From the NCBI GenBank assembly GCA_011800805.1, contig MPNW01000414.1:1-44599 (forward strand): a DNA stretch of 44,599 bases, in the 5' to 3' direction. Positions within the stretch are counted from its first letter, which is position 1, and each line of letters starts with the position of its first letter. A program made the position numbers and the translations under genes. Shown here piece by piece: positions 17,448 to 26,934 of this stretch. This DNA comes from Hirudo medicinalis (taxonomy: Eukaryota; Annelida; Clitellata; Hirudinida; Hirudinidae). The notes below the pieces were generated by a model. It was not told the DNA's origin and made no database searches. It was given only the letters and a program-made list of their open reading frames with translations.

Positions 17448-20246
17448 ATGGATTACCAATTTAAAGATATAGAACAAAAGTGGCAGCAATATTGGGCCGA
17501 AAATCAAACATTCAGAGCTGAAAATAAATCGGACAAACCAAAATACTATGTTTTGGATATGTTTCCTTACCCTTCTGGAGCCGGTTTGCACGTTGGTCAT
17601 CCGTTGGGTTACATTGCTTCCGACATTTTTGCCAGGTATAAAAGATTAAAAGGTTTTAATGTGCTCCATCCGATGGGATATGATTCTTTTGGTTTGCCCG
17701 CAGAACAATATGCCATACAAACCGGGCATCATCCGGCCATTACAACAGAGGCAAACATCAACACCTATCGCCGTCAGTTAGATAAAATTGGATTTTCTTT
17801 TGATTGGAGCCGCGAGATACGCACCAGCGATGCTGATTATTACAAATGGACTCAATGGATTTTTAGCCGCCTGTTTAACGCTTGGTACAACTTAGAAACA
17901 GATAAAGCAGAAGATATTGCTACGCTGATAGAAAAATTTAACGATAGCGGCAGCGCAGGTGTAAAGGCCGTTTGCGATGAGGATGTTAAAATTTTCTCGC
18001 CAAGCGATTGGGTTTCTTTCGCTGAGGCGGAAAAGCAAAAAGAAATTTTGAAATACCGTTTAACCTATCTGAAAGAAAGTATGGTTAATTGGTGCCCCGC
18101 TTTAGGAACCGTACTGGCAAATGACGAGGTAAAAGACGGCTTTTCTGAGCGCGGAGGGCATCGGGTAGAACAAAAAAAAATGATGCAATGGAGCATGCGT
18201 ATAACCGCGTATGCCGACAGATTGCTCAATGGTTTAAACCATGTTGATTGGCCCGAACCTTTAAAAGAGATGCAGCGCAATTGGATAGGAAAAAGCGTTG
18301 GCGCTACCGTTTGTTTTAAAATAGATAAGGCTGATTATCATCTTACGGATATTGATTTTATAGAGGTTTTTACAACTCGCATTGATACCATTTTTGGAGT
18401 TTCTTTTCTGGTATTGGCGCCTGAGCACGAAAGCGTGGCTCATTTAACCGCTCCCGAACAAAAAAATGCAGTACAGAACTATATTACCCAAACTAAAAAA
18501 AAATCTGAATTAGACCGTCTGGCAGATACAAAAACCGCTTCGGGCGTATTTACGGGAAGCTACGTTATTAATCCGGCAAACTCCAAGCGCATTCCTTTAT
18601 GGATTTCCGATTATGTTTTGGCAAGCTACGGTACAGGTGCGGTTATGGGGGTACCCAGCAGCGACCAACGCGACTGGCTTTTCGCAACTCATTTTAACCT
18701 GCCGATTATTCCCATTTTAGATACCCAAAAAGATCCTCGCCTGCAACCCGATGCCACCAAAGAAGGCAGATACATTAATTCCGAATTTATTAACGGACTA
18801 ACTTATAAAGAAGCAGTTGCTTTTTTATACGATTGGTTAAACAGCGAAAAAATAGGCGGAACTAAAGTAAATTACCGTATGCGAGATGCCATTTTTGGCC
18901 GCCAACGTTATTGGGGAGAACCTATTCCAGTTTATTTTAACAATAAATTACCTTATTTATTGAAAGAAGAAGAATTACCTTTATTGCTTCCCGAAATAGA
19001 TAAATATTTGCCAACCGAAACCGGCGATCCGCCGCTGGGCAGAGCCGAAAATTGGAAATACAACGGCCTGTACGAATACGAACTGAGTACCATGCCGGGT
19101 TGGGCAGGCAGTAGTTGGTATTGGTTTCGTTTTATGGATGCTAAAAACAATAAAGAATTTGCATCTGAAAAGGCCGTTAACTATTGGCGAGACGTAGATT
19201 TATACATTGGCGGTAGCGAACACGCCACAGGTCATTTACTATACAGTCGTTTTTGGAATAAATTTTTAAAAGATTTAGGTTATGTGCAACAGGAAGAACC
19301 CTTCAAAAAACTAATTAACCAAGGAATGATTCAAGGACGAAGCAATTTTATTTATCGCTTGGTTGATGCAAACGGACGCGGCACAAACACTTTGGTATCC
19401 GGCGGATTAAAAAACAAATACAAAACCATTGCCTTGCATGTTGATGTAAACATAGTTGAAAACGATGTATTAAATATCGAAAAATTTAAAACTTCCAGAC
19501 CTGAATTTAAAGATGCAACATTTATTCTTGAAAACGGCAAATACATTTGCGGCGTTGAGATAGAAAAGATGTCAAAATCTAAATTTAACATAGTTAACCC
19601 CAACGACTTAATTGAACAATACGGCGCCGACACTTTGCGTATGTACGAAATGTTTTTAGGCCCCATAGAACAAAGTAAACCTTGGAACACAAACGGTATT
19701 GAAGGAGTATTTAAATTCTTGCGTAAATTTTGGCGCTTGTTTCACAACCAAAACCAAGAATTTAATGTAAGCGATGCTCAACCAAACAAAGCCGAGTTTA
19801 AAGCCCTGCATAAAATTATTAAAAAGGTACAAAACGATATCGAACGTTTCTCTTTTAACACCTCGGTTTCCGGCTTTATGATTGCCGTAAACGAATTAAC
19901 CGAGCTTAAATGCAACAAACGAGCCATACTGAAAGATTTAGTGGTGGTTCTTTCGCCTTATGCGCCGCATATTTGCGAAGAGTTATGGAGTTTATTGGGC
20001 TACAAAAATCTTTCTACAACAACATATCCTTTATATAACGAGGCTTATTTATCTGAAGATGAGTTCTCTTACCCAATTTCTATCAATGGCAAAACCAAAA
20101 TTAATTTGAATTTAAGTTTAACGCTCGAAGCAAAACAGGCAGAAGCAATTGTTTTGAGTAATGGGCAGGTTAGTTCTTTGCTCAACGGATCTGCCGTTAA
20201 AAAAGTAATCTTCGTTAAAGGCAAAATCATAAATATAGTGGTTTAA
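17448..20246 (+). CDS. leuS: Leucyl-tRNA synthetase
   Basis: 932 aa class I aminoacyl-tRNA synthetase that charges tRNA-Leu. The HIGH-type motif lies in YPSGAGLHVGHPLGYIASD (about residues 40-58) and the KMSKS loop is KMSKSKFNIV (about 705). Between them is the CP1 editing domain, with the conserved FTTRIDTIFGVSFLVLAPEH segment. The C-terminal half includes the anticodon-binding helices (FSFNTSVSGFMIAVNELTEL; PYAPHICEELW). Insertions near residues 165-205 make it longer than the E. coli enzyme, as in other Bacteroidota. It appears to be a single-gene unit with its own promoter; a weak TTCTTT/AAAGAA hairpin follows the stop. Confidence 0.97.
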   Translation: MDYQFKDIEQKWQQYWAENQTFRAENKSDKPKYYVLDMFPYPSGAGLHVGHPLGYIASDIFARYKRLKGFNVLHPMGYDSFGLPAEQYAIQTGHHPAITTEANINTYRRQLDKIGFSFDWSREIRTSDADYYKWTQWIFSRLFNAWYNLETDKAEDIATLIEKFNDSGSAGVKAVCDEDVKIFSPSDWVSFAEAEKQKEILKYRLTYLKESMVNWCPALGTVLANDEVKDGFSERGGHRVEQKKMMQWSMRITAYADRLLNGLNHVDWPEPLKEMQRNWIGKSVGATVCFKIDKADYHLTDIDFIEVFTTRIDTIFGVSFLVLAPEHESVAHLTAPEQKNAVQNYITQTKKKSELDRLADTKTASGVFTGSYVINPANSKRIPLWISDYVLASYGTGAVMGVPSSDQRDWLFATHFNLPIIPILDTQKDPRLQPDATKEGRYINSEFINGLTYKEAVAFLYDWLNSEKIGGTKVNYRMRDAIFGRQRYWGEPIPVYFNNKLPYLLKEEELPLLLPEIDKYLPTETGDPPLGRAENWKYNGLYEYELSTMPGWAGSSWYWFRFMDAKNNKEFASEKAVNYWRDVDLYIGGSEHATGHLLYSRFWNKFLKDLGYVQQEEPFKKLINQGMIQGRSNFIYRLVDANGRGTNTLVSGGLKNKYKTIALHVDVNIVENDVLNIEKFKTSRPEFKDATFILENGKYICGVEIEKMSKSKFNIVNPNDLIEQYGADTLRMYEMFLGPIEQSKPWNTNGIEGVFKFLRKFWRLFHNQNQEFNVSDAQPNKAEFKALHKIIKKVQNDIERFSFNTSVSGFMIAVNELTELKCNKRAILKDLVVVLSPYAPHICEELWSLLGYKNLSTTTYPLYNEAYLSEDEFSYPISINGKTKINLNLSLTLEAKQAEAIVLSNGQVSSLLNGSAVKKVIFVKGKIINIVV

Positions 20247-20469
20247 TTATTTGCCCTTCTTTATTTAAAGAAATCTGAAATATTTTGTAATTCTGTTTAC
20301 GCCTACCCAATATTGGGGGGGCTTGCTATTTATGAATTTCTTTTGGCAATACGAGAGATTAACCAATCGAATCCGACAGCCGGCGTAGTAAGTTTGTTAA
20401 GTAAAATTGCGGCATGTAACATTTTTTTGGAGCCCACATCTAATTCCAAAACAATTTAAATATACTAAG

Positions 20470-22923
20470 ATGAACCGGTTTTTAATATTAACTATAAGCT
20501 TTCTTATTACTTTACATACCCAAGCACAAATCGGAATAACCAAAAAAGATGCCGGCAAACCTAATATTGTCGGGCGTATTACAGCCTTCATTATAGATTC
20601 GGTAAGCAAAAAACCAATTGAATACGCTACTGTTTCTTTAATTAAAACAAAAAACGGTAAAACAGTAAACGGAACTATTACAGACAAGAAAGGAAAAGCA
20701 ATAATTGCCGATGTTTTGGCTGATGAGTATAAACTTTCTGTGGGGTTTATCGGCTACGCCGGTAAAACGCTTATGGTGGTAACCACGCCAAACAAGCTCG
20801 ATGCAAACTTAGGCGAGATTAAACTTGTCAGTTCAACAAACGTTTTACGGGAAATTAACGTAACTGGTCAAAAAAATATAATTGAATCCAAAATCGATCG
20901 GATAGTATATAATGCGGAATCGGATGCCACTAATGCCGGCGGCGATGCTACCGATGTAATGCGCAAAGTACCTATGCTTTCGGTAGATGTTGATGGTAAT
21001 GTGCAATTACGTGGAAATTCGGTACGCGTATTAATCAACGGGAAACCATCCGGCACTATGGCCAACAGCGTGGCCGATGCCTTGAAAATGTTGCCCGCAG
21101 CTCAGATCAAAAGCGTAGAGGTAATAACAAACCCATCGGCAAAATACGATGCAGAAGGCTCGGGGGGTATTATCAATATCATTACTAAAAAATCAAATGC
21201 AGAAGGAGTTAGCGGCAGTATTGATGCATCGGCAGGTACCCGTCGAAATTCGGGCAACTACAACATGACGGTAAAAACCGGTAGGCTTAGCGCAAATACC
21301 AATTTAGGCACAGAGTTGGCTTACCCGCAAACAACGCAGGTTTATTTACATAACAGTACAACTACCGCATCAGGTATCAGTAATGTTTTACAAAACGGGG
21401 TTTTCAACTGGACAAGACAATCGTACCGTGGAAGTTTAGGCTTAGATTACGATTTTAATGCCTATAATAATATTAGTACAACAGCCGTATATAATCGTTT
21501 TTACAATGGCGGGCTAGGCACATTGCTTATTACCAATAACAACCTTGTCGAAAAAATCTTAAACCAAACAGACAAAAGCAACAGAAACCTAGATTGGAAT
21601 GTTGATTACAAGCTGACCGGCAAAAAACCGGAGCAAGAATTTTCGATATCCGGGCAGTTAACCGACAATAGTAACATTAACGATTTTGTCAATAATTACC
21701 AAACCCAACAAGGCCAACTCATAAATTTATTGACGAGCAGTAATGTAGGCAAAAACAAAGAATACACTATGCAAACAGATTTTGTGCATCCATTTACCAA
21801 GTCGGTTGTTTTTGAAATAGGCGCTAAAGGAATTTGGAGAAATATAATAAGCGAGTATGGAAACAATACTGCTCAAAATTTTGATTACCCGCAAAATATT
21901 GCCTCAGTATACAACAGCATTAGGTTTAACCTCAGTCAAAAAATACAGTTTAAAGGAGGTTTAAGAGCAGAATATACCGATATAACCTTTTTGGGAACAG
22001 ATAGTAAGCATAATTTGAATAATTATTTTAACCTGTTTCCAAACGCCATCATATCAACAGCCATTAATGGCAAAACCACTATTAAATTAAGTTACAACAG
22101 AAGAGTACAGCGCCCCAGCTTAAACCATATTAATCCTTTTCGTAACCAAGCTAATCAGTTTATCGTATTTCAAGGCAATCCGGAATTAAAGCCCGAACTA
22201 AGCGATAATTTTGAACTTGGCTATACAACGTTCATAAAAGGCTCTATTATTAATGCTTCGATATTTTATCGCAGAACCAATAATATAATTGAAAATGCGA
22301 ACCAAGTAGATGCAATTGACCCGCAAAAAATTTTAACAACTTATATTAACTCGGGGATTTCAGAGAGCTATGGTTTTAATATTTTCTGCTCGTACAACCC
22401 CATTCCGAAATGGACCTTGATGAGTAACTTTGGCTTAAATACTTACGAAGTAAACGGCATCAATCCAAGTACGGGTTTTATCGGCTCTAATGCATCAACC
22501 GGAACAAAATTAAATTACACCGTTTTTTTCAGATCGGCCACCGGCTTTAAAAAAGGTTGGAATTTGGAACTTAATGGAGTGATTAATTCGCCAAAATATT
22601 CTTTTCAGGGCAAAACCCAATCCATGCTCTTCTATGGAGGGACGATAAAAAAAGAAATCCTTAATAAAAGGGGAACCATTGGCGTTAATATGCTTAATCC
22701 TTTAAATCGAGATTTGAAAATTCAAACAGTTAATCAATCTTCCAACAGTTATCAATCTACAGATATCAGGTATCCTCTGCGCTCGTTCGGCATTAATTTT
22801 AGCTATAAATTTGGAAAATTGAAATTTACCGAGAAGAAAAAAATTAAAAATGACGATATAAAACAAGAAGAAAACCCGCAAGCCGAGGGCCAAATTGGCG
22901 GAGGAAAACAAAGAGGTTTTTAG
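20470..22923 (+). CDS. TonB-dependent receptor-like outer-membrane barrel protein
   Basis: About 817 aa starting at MNRFLILTISFLITLHTQAQ, a clean signal peptide; a frame open upstream to 20407 lacks one and is not used. A carboxypeptidase-regulatory-like domain follows (VGRITAFIIDSVSKKPIEYA, about 38-120), then the plug (GGDATDVMRKVPMLSVDVDG, VQLRGNSVRVLINGKPSG, ITNPSAKYDAEGSGGIINI) and a long barrel of the 'outer membrane beta-barrel family' type, ending in a Gly-rich tail. There is no STN domain and no sigma factor or SusD partner nearby. Substrate unknown. Confidence 0.93.
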   Translation: MNRFLILTISFLITLHTQAQIGITKKDAGKPNIVGRITAFIIDSVSKKPIEYATVSLIKTKNGKTVNGTITDKKGKAIIADVLADEYKLSVGFIGYAGKTLMVVTTPNKLDANLGEIKLVSSTNVLREINVTGQKNIIESKIDRIVYNAESDATNAGGDATDVMRKVPMLSVDVDGNVQLRGNSVRVLINGKPSGTMANSVADALKMLPAAQIKSVEVITNPSAKYDAEGSGGIINIITKKSNAEGVSGSIDASAGTRRNSGNYNMTVKTGRLSANTNLGTELAYPQTTQVYLHNSTTTASGISNVLQNGVFNWTRQSYRGSLGLDYDFNAYNNISTTAVYNRFYNGGLGTLLITNNNLVEKILNQTDKSNRNLDWNVDYKLTGKKPEQEFSISGQLTDNSNINDFVNNYQTQQGQLINLLTSSNVGKNKEYTMQTDFVHPFTKSVVFEIGAKGIWRNIISEYGNNTAQNFDYPQNIASVYNSIRFNLSQKIQFKGGLRAEYTDITFLGTDSKHNLNNYFNLFPNAIISTAINGKTTIKLSYNRRVQRPSLNHINPFRNQANQFIVFQGNPELKPELSDNFELGYTTFIKGSIINASIFYRRTNNIIENANQVDAIDPQKILTTYINSGISESYGFNIFCSYNPIPKWTLMSNFGLNTYEVNGINPSTGFIGSNASTGTKLNYTVFFRSATGFKKGWNLELNGVINSPKYSFQGKTQSMLFYGGTIKKEILNKRGTIGVNMLNPLNRDLKIQTVNQSSNSYQSTDIRYPLRSFGINFSYKFGKLKFTEKKKIKNDDIKQEENPQAEGQIGGGKQRGF

Positions 22924-22926
22924 CCT

Positions 22927-22955
22927 TTGGCGTTATATGTTAAAAAAAACGCCAA
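22927..22955 (+). terminator. Hairpin after the TonB receptor gene
   Basis: TTGGCGTT (22927-22934) and AACGCCAA (22948-22955) pair around a 13-base A-rich loop, four bases after the stop codon. There is no T-run downstream, so it may act as an RNA 3'-end stabiliser rather than a strong terminator. Confidence 0.35.
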
Positions 22956-23126
22956 TGTGATAAGTATTTGCGCTGCAGGTTTTGTTTTTTGTTTAATCTT
23001 AAACTCATTTTATTGTTTTAAAAAGGCGTTTCGAGGGGGCTTGGGTGCGACAGTCAGCCATTTATAGGTAAAAACAAATTAAAAAAATAAAAACAAAACG
23101 ATTACGATACATCCATCCCGGAATTT

Positions 23127-23134
23127 TATTTTTG
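23127..23134 (+). promoter_or_regulatory. Promoter -7 box before repeat copy B
   Basis: TATTTTTG matches TAnnTTTG. Transcription would begin near 23141, so the mRNA would carry an untranslated leader of roughly 165 bases that consists almost entirely of repeat copy B. The equivalent place before copy A has TT in place of TA and would not fit. Confidence 0.35.
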
Positions 23135-23160
23135 TACATATCATTTTAATAAATGTTCGT

Positions 23161-23308
23161 TTAATTATTATTAATGGCTAAGTTTGATAAATTTTGCGGC
23201 AAAAAACAATAATTATCTGATTTACAATATTTTATAAATTATTGATTTACTCAAACTCTCGCCAAGTTGTAATAATCAAAACAAGGCAGTCAAATAAACT
23301 TAAAAAAA
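23161..23308 (+). repeat. Diverged dispersed repeat, copy B (leader of the next gene)
   Basis: Partner of 14887-15045, with the same ordered blocks (ATAAATTTTGC, AAAAAACAATAATTA, TTACAATATTTT, TAAATTATT, TCAAACTCT). It ends at the ATG of the BtuF-like gene. A third, shorter match to the beginning of the block may occur at 29924-29955 (GCGGCAAAAATAATGATAAT). It is A/T-rich with no obvious long stem and no B12-box sequence. Confidence 0.65.
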
Positions 23309-23763
23309 TGTTGGAAATAAGAAAATGGATACATGAAATAGCCGATGAGCGGCTTCGCAAAAATATAACCGAGCGTTTAGATTTGATACAGCACAAAATC
23401 AAATTTATGGAAAAGGCGTCTGTTTGTGTGTTAGATAGTTTAGGCAATCCAAATATGCTGCTGGCCGATTTTTTGCTGCAGGTTGGCGGCCAATTTACAG
23501 CCCAACCGACAGACGGCGTATACCTGCTGTTTTTTGAAAAAAATAAAACCTTGGAAGATTTGATGCGTTGCGCACCCGCTTTATTAAATACTACCCAACG
23601 GCAAAGTATAAAATACAACAGAATTTACTTATTAGCCGATAATTATGCGTTTAACAAGCCTGTTGAGGCAATTAATCTGATAGAAGATTTAGCAGAAATG
23701 CTGCATCCCGGCCACTTTATTTTTGGTTTTGAAGGCGATAAATGGGTTAGATTTACGATTTAG
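23308..23763 (+). CDS. Stand-alone half of a BtuF-like (cobalamin-binding) substrate protein
   Basis: 151 aa starting at MLEIRKWIHEIADERLRK; a longer frame using TTG at 23242 would lie within the repeat and is not used. Residues 35-151 resemble the C-terminal lobe of TroA/BtuF-class substrate-binding proteins: SVCVLDSLGNPNMLLADFLL, GGQFTAQPTDG, RIYLLADNYAFNKP and the ending AEMLHPGHFIFGFEGDKWVR. The N-terminal lobe and any signal peptide are missing, so the protein should be cytosolic and not a working transport binding protein by itself. It has no transporter neighbours. The assignment rests on pattern memory and is moderately sure. Confidence 0.55.
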   Translation: MLEIRKWIHEIADERLRKNITERLDLIQHKIKFMEKASVCVLDSLGNPNMLLADFLLQVGGQFTAQPTDGVYLLFFEKNKTLEDLMRCAPALLNTTQRQSIKYNRIYLLADNYAFNKPVEAINLIEDLAEMLHPGHFIFGFEGDKWVRFTI

Positions 23764-24539
23764 CAATAAATTTACGCTTTTGTATGGTAGGGTTATGCTG
23801 TTAAAAGCGCAGCAGGTATTTGTTTTAGATACTTGCCGCAAAACCGTCTGCATTGCATAAGGCGCATTATAGTGGGGAGTTTTTCTGTAAAACTTCGCAA
23901 CCTGCCGATAATACATTAACACCTGCTTACAAGCATCAGACTTGCATCCCGTTTTTTATGGTTGTTTAACCGGTACAGTTCAGCACATGAACATTGAGAG
24001 ATACCGGTTTATTAAAACTTTCCCGATAAGCCAAAAAGCAGCAGATTACGACCCACAAATAAGAACGAAACAGAATTATCAACATGCCCCTTATAAGTGA
24101 TTTAAACGATTATCAAAGCCTAAGCCTGATCGAACTCTTTTTACCCAAACCAAGCGCATATAAAAGGATTGCCTCACAAATACCTAAATAGCAAACGGAA
24201 AAGGTATTTTGAAATTTCGGCAAATCACTTTTGGCTATGAACCGCTTTTAATTTTTAAAGACCGCTACAAGAGGAACGGTAGCCGGCTGCCTCTTTGGCG
24301 GCTTATGCCTTTATAAGAATAAGAAGATTTTATTAGCGAAAAAAGATTGGTGCAGCTAATTATGTTTATTTTTAAATTGTTAATAAGATTGTGTAAAACA
24401 CAAGGGGCTTTGCTGTCAAATTTCTGATTTAGTTCGTATCTTAGCGAGTTGTTAAAAAAGCCTAAAACTAAAATAGCATTTTTAAGTAAAATTTTTATGA
24501 AATTGAGCTGTAAAGCGAGTTTAACTTAATTATTAATAC
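23764..24539. other. Long gap before parA without a convincing gene
   Basis: 776 bases. There is a 35-codon frame at 24084-24191 (MPLISDLNDYQSLSLIELF...) and a later run GYEPLLIFKDRYKRNGSRLP in another frame, perhaps scraps of a lost gene. An inverted repeat AACCGGTA (23968-23975)/TACCGGTT (24002-24009) and a small palindrome TTGTGT-AAA-ACACAA (24389-24403) stand out. No parS-like centromere sequence of the usual TTTCACGTGAAA type was found here. Confidence 0.4.
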
Positions 24540-25352
24540 ATGAGCAAAATAATTGCAATGGCAAATCAAAAAGGCGGAGTAGGCAAAACCACTTCGTCTA
24601 TAAACTTGGCGGCAAGTTTGGCCGTGTTAGAGTATAAAACGCTTTTGGTAGATGCCGATCCCCAGGCTAACTCAACATCGGGCATCGGCTTTGACCCTCG
24701 TACAATCAAAAACAGTATTTACGAATGTATCATCAGCCAGATTGAACCAAAAGAAGCCATCATAAAAACAGAAACCCCAAATTTAGATTTGCTTCCTGCT
24801 CACATTGATTTAGTAGGGGCTGAAATAGAAATGATTAACCTTGAAAACCGTGAATTTAAAATGAAAGCGGTTTTGGAAAAAATTAAAGATCAGTATGATT
24901 TCATTATTATTGATTGTTCTCCTTCGTTGGGTTTAATCACCATCAATTCCTTAACAGCTTCAGATTCTGTTATTATTCCGGTACAATGCGAATATTTTGC
25001 GCTGGAGGGCTTGGGTAAATTGTTAAATACCATTAAAATTGTGCAAAACAGGTTAAATACCGCTTTGGAAATTGAAGGAATTTTATTAACCATGTATGAT
25101 GTGCGTTTAAGATTATCTAATCAGGTGGTAGAAGAGGTTAAAACGCATTTTCAGGATTTGGTTTTTGAAACCATCATCCAACGCAATACCCGCTTAAGCG
25201 AAGCCCCCAGTTATGGCGTTTCGGTTATCATGCACGATGCCAATTGTAAAGGAGCTATCAATTATTTGAACTTGGCCAGAGAAATTGTACGTAAAAACGG
25301 ATTGGTTTCTGCAACGCCTGAAGAACCTGAAGAAACTACAGCAACACTATAA
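24540..25352 (+). CDS. parA: ParA family chromosome-partitioning ATPase
   Basis: 270 aa, also called Soj. The deviant Walker A motif is MANQKGGVGKTTSSINLA (about 7-24); Walker A' is LLVDADPQANSTSGIG (about 36-51) and Walker B lies in FIIIDCSPSLGLITIN. It has no long N-terminal DNA-binding extension, so it is the chromosomal type. With ParB it moves the replication-origin region to daughter cells by binding DNA in an ATP-dependent way. It starts an operon in which parB follows after 11 bases. Location near the replication origin would be expected, but no dnaA or parS is visible here. Confidence 0.96.
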   Translation: MSKIIAMANQKGGVGKTTSSINLAASLAVLEYKTLLVDADPQANSTSGIGFDPRTIKNSIYECIISQIEPKEAIIKTETPNLDLLPAHIDLVGAEIEMINLENREFKMKAVLEKIKDQYDFIIIDCSPSLGLITINSLTASDSVIIPVQCEYFALEGLGKLLNTIKIVQNRLNTALEIEGILLTMYDVRLRLSNQVVEEVKTHFQDLVFETIIQRNTRLSEAPSYGVSVIMHDANCKGAINYLNLAREIVRKNGLVSATPEEPEETTATL

Positions 25353-25363
25353 TAGATGAATAG

Positions 25364-26263
25364 ATGACTTCTTTTCAGCGAAAAACAGGATTAGGGAAAG
25401 GTTTAAGTGCGCTTTTAGATGATAACCGAACGGTAAATTTTTCAAAAAATGAAGAGCTAACTGAAGCCGTATCCCCCGCCGTGGGTAGCATCAGTCAAAT
25501 TAAGCTAACAGAAATAGAGACAAATCCTTTTCAGCCGCGTACAGCGTTTGATCAGGTATCTTTAAATGAACTTTCCGAATCTATCAAAGTTCAGGGTTTG
25601 ATACAGCCCATTACGGTTCGAAAAAATGGCGATAAATACCAGCTTATTACAGGCGAACGCCGTTTGCGCGCATCTAAATTAGCCGGCTTGGAAGAAATTC
25701 CGGCATATATACGCACTGCCGACAATCAGCAGATGCTGGAAATGGGTTTGATAGAGAATATCCAGCGGGAAGATTTAAATGCGATAGAAATAGCGTTAAG
25801 TTTTCAGCAAATGATAGATGAATGTAACCTGAAACCAGAGCAACTTGGCGATAGGGTAGGCAAAAACCGTACTACCGTTGCCAATTATTTGCGTTTGCTC
25901 AAATTACCTCCAATTATTCAGGCCGCTATTCGGGATGGTAAGATTTCTATGGGGCATGCTCGCGCTTTAATTAATGTAGAAGAGTCAGAAAAACAGCTTT
26001 TTATATATCAGGAAATTATTGATAAGGGTTTGTCGGTACGTAAGGTAGAAGATTTGGTGCGTAGCATTAACCATATTCAGGTTAAGCCCAAAGCTTGTTT
26101 GGCAACACCAGAAATAGAATGCCAAAAACTGGAAAAAGATTTGGAGTCTAAATTTGCAACAAAAGTAAAACTGAAAGTTGGCATAAACGGCAAAGGAACC
26201 ATCCAAATTCCGTTTGTTAATACAGACGATTTAAACCGAATACTAGCACTTTTAGATTGGTAA
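25364..26263 (+). CDS. parB: ParB/RepB/Spo0J family partition protein
   Basis: 299 aa. The N-terminus has the family start RKTGLGKGLSALLDDN. The ParB/sulfiredoxin-like CTPase domain spans about residues 42-130 with NPFQPRTAFDQVSLNELS, the CTP-binding GERRLRASKLAG and ENIQREDLNAIEIALSF. The helix-turn-helix for parS lies at about 150-190 (LGDRVGKNRTTVANYLRLLK), followed by SMGHARALI and a C-terminal dimer domain. It loads onto parS and slides as a CTP-dependent clamp. Its stop codon overlaps the next start codon (TAATG). Confidence 0.96.
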   Translation: MTSFQRKTGLGKGLSALLDDNRTVNFSKNEELTEAVSPAVGSISQIKLTEIETNPFQPRTAFDQVSLNELSESIKVQGLIQPITVRKNGDKYQLITGERRLRASKLAGLEEIPAYIRTADNQQMLEMGLIENIQREDLNAIEIALSFQQMIDECNLKPEQLGDRVGKNRTTVANYLRLLKLPPIIQAAIRDGKISMGHARALINVEESEKQLFIYQEIIDKGLSVRKVEDLVRSINHIQVKPKACLATPEIECQKLEKDLESKFATKVKLKVGINGKGTIQIPFVNTDDLNRILALLDW

Positions 26264-26934
26264 TGCGGATGGTATTGTTTACGGTTTTGTTATGCTTTAC
26301 TTTTGCAGTTGCAAAAGCCCAAGGCTCTGTTAGAAAGCCTCAAGAGCCAACAAAAGCTAAAATAGATACCCTACGAGAACTCTCGTATGTAAACAAAGGT
26401 AAAACAGAGGCTCGTAAAGCCGTTTACCGATCGTTGATTTTTCCGGGTTTAGGGCAAATTTATAATTACAAATTAATTGTAGAGGGGGTAAAAGCCAACG
26501 GTGGTGAAAAAAAACAGATTGGAAACAAAATTTACACCATAGGGAAACTGTTGGGACTTTATGCGGGCGGAACCGCCTTGGTATTTTCTTACATAGATAA
26601 CAACAATAACTACAGACGCTTTCTGCGAGAATTACAGTACAGGCAAACGCACAATAATCAGCCCAGTCCGGATAACGGTTTAAGCATTTATACCAATACT
26701 CAGGCTTTAACAACGGCCAAAAATATTTTTAAACGAAACAGCGAAATCGTAATCATCTCTTTGGCAGCCATTTACGGCGGAGCGGCGTTAGAGGCTTACA
26801 TTAGCGCTCGTCTTAAATTTTTTAATATAGACGATAATCTTTACGTGAAAATTACCCCGTCAATAATAAATACCAATGATATGATGTACGGATTTCAATC
26901 AGTTCCGGCATTGAAGTTAACTTTAAAATTATGA
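26263..26934 (+). CDS. DUF5683 domain membrane protein
   Basis: About 223 aa from the ATG at 26263. The start MRMVLFTVLLCFTFAVAKAQ is a signal peptide. The domain contains KAVYRSLIFPGLGQIYNYK (about 50-70), the typical P-G-x-G-Q-x-Y-N motif of a membrane re-entry/hairpin, then GLYAGGTALVFSYI and IVIISLAAIYGGAALEAYI as further hydrophobic segments. Role unknown; the family is specific to Bacteroidota and is constantly found between parB and dapB, as here. It overlaps dapB by four bases. Confidence 0.9.
   Translation: MRMVLFTVLLCFTFAVAKAQGSVRKPQEPTKAKIDTLRELSYVNKGKTEARKAVYRSLIFPGLGQIYNYKLIVEGVKANGGEKKQIGNKIYTIGKLLGLYAGGTALVFSYIDNNNNYRRFLRELQYRQTHNNQPSPDNGLSIYTNTQALTTAKNIFKRNSEIVIISLAAIYGGAALEAYISARLKFFNIDDNLYVKITPSIINTNDMMYGFQSVPALKLTLKL

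Noticed and set aside
20330..20400. A tRNA-like stretch (CCAATCGAATCCGAC)
   Set aside because: No acceptor, D-arm or anticodon stem can be fitted around it.
20397..20687. Minus-strand frame of 96 codons upstream and over the second TonB receptor
   Set aside because: It overlaps the signal peptide and first domain of a clear receptor gene; shadow frame.
23161..23308. Cobalamin riboswitch before the BtuF-like gene
   Set aside because: No B12 box (GCCACTG) or the long stems of that aptamer are present; the leader is nearly all A and T.
24360..24539. Search for a parS site or replication origin next to parA
   Set aside because: No TTTCACGTGAAA-like palindrome, DnaA-box cluster or dnaA gene was found; only a 6-bp TTGTGT/ACACAA palindrome.
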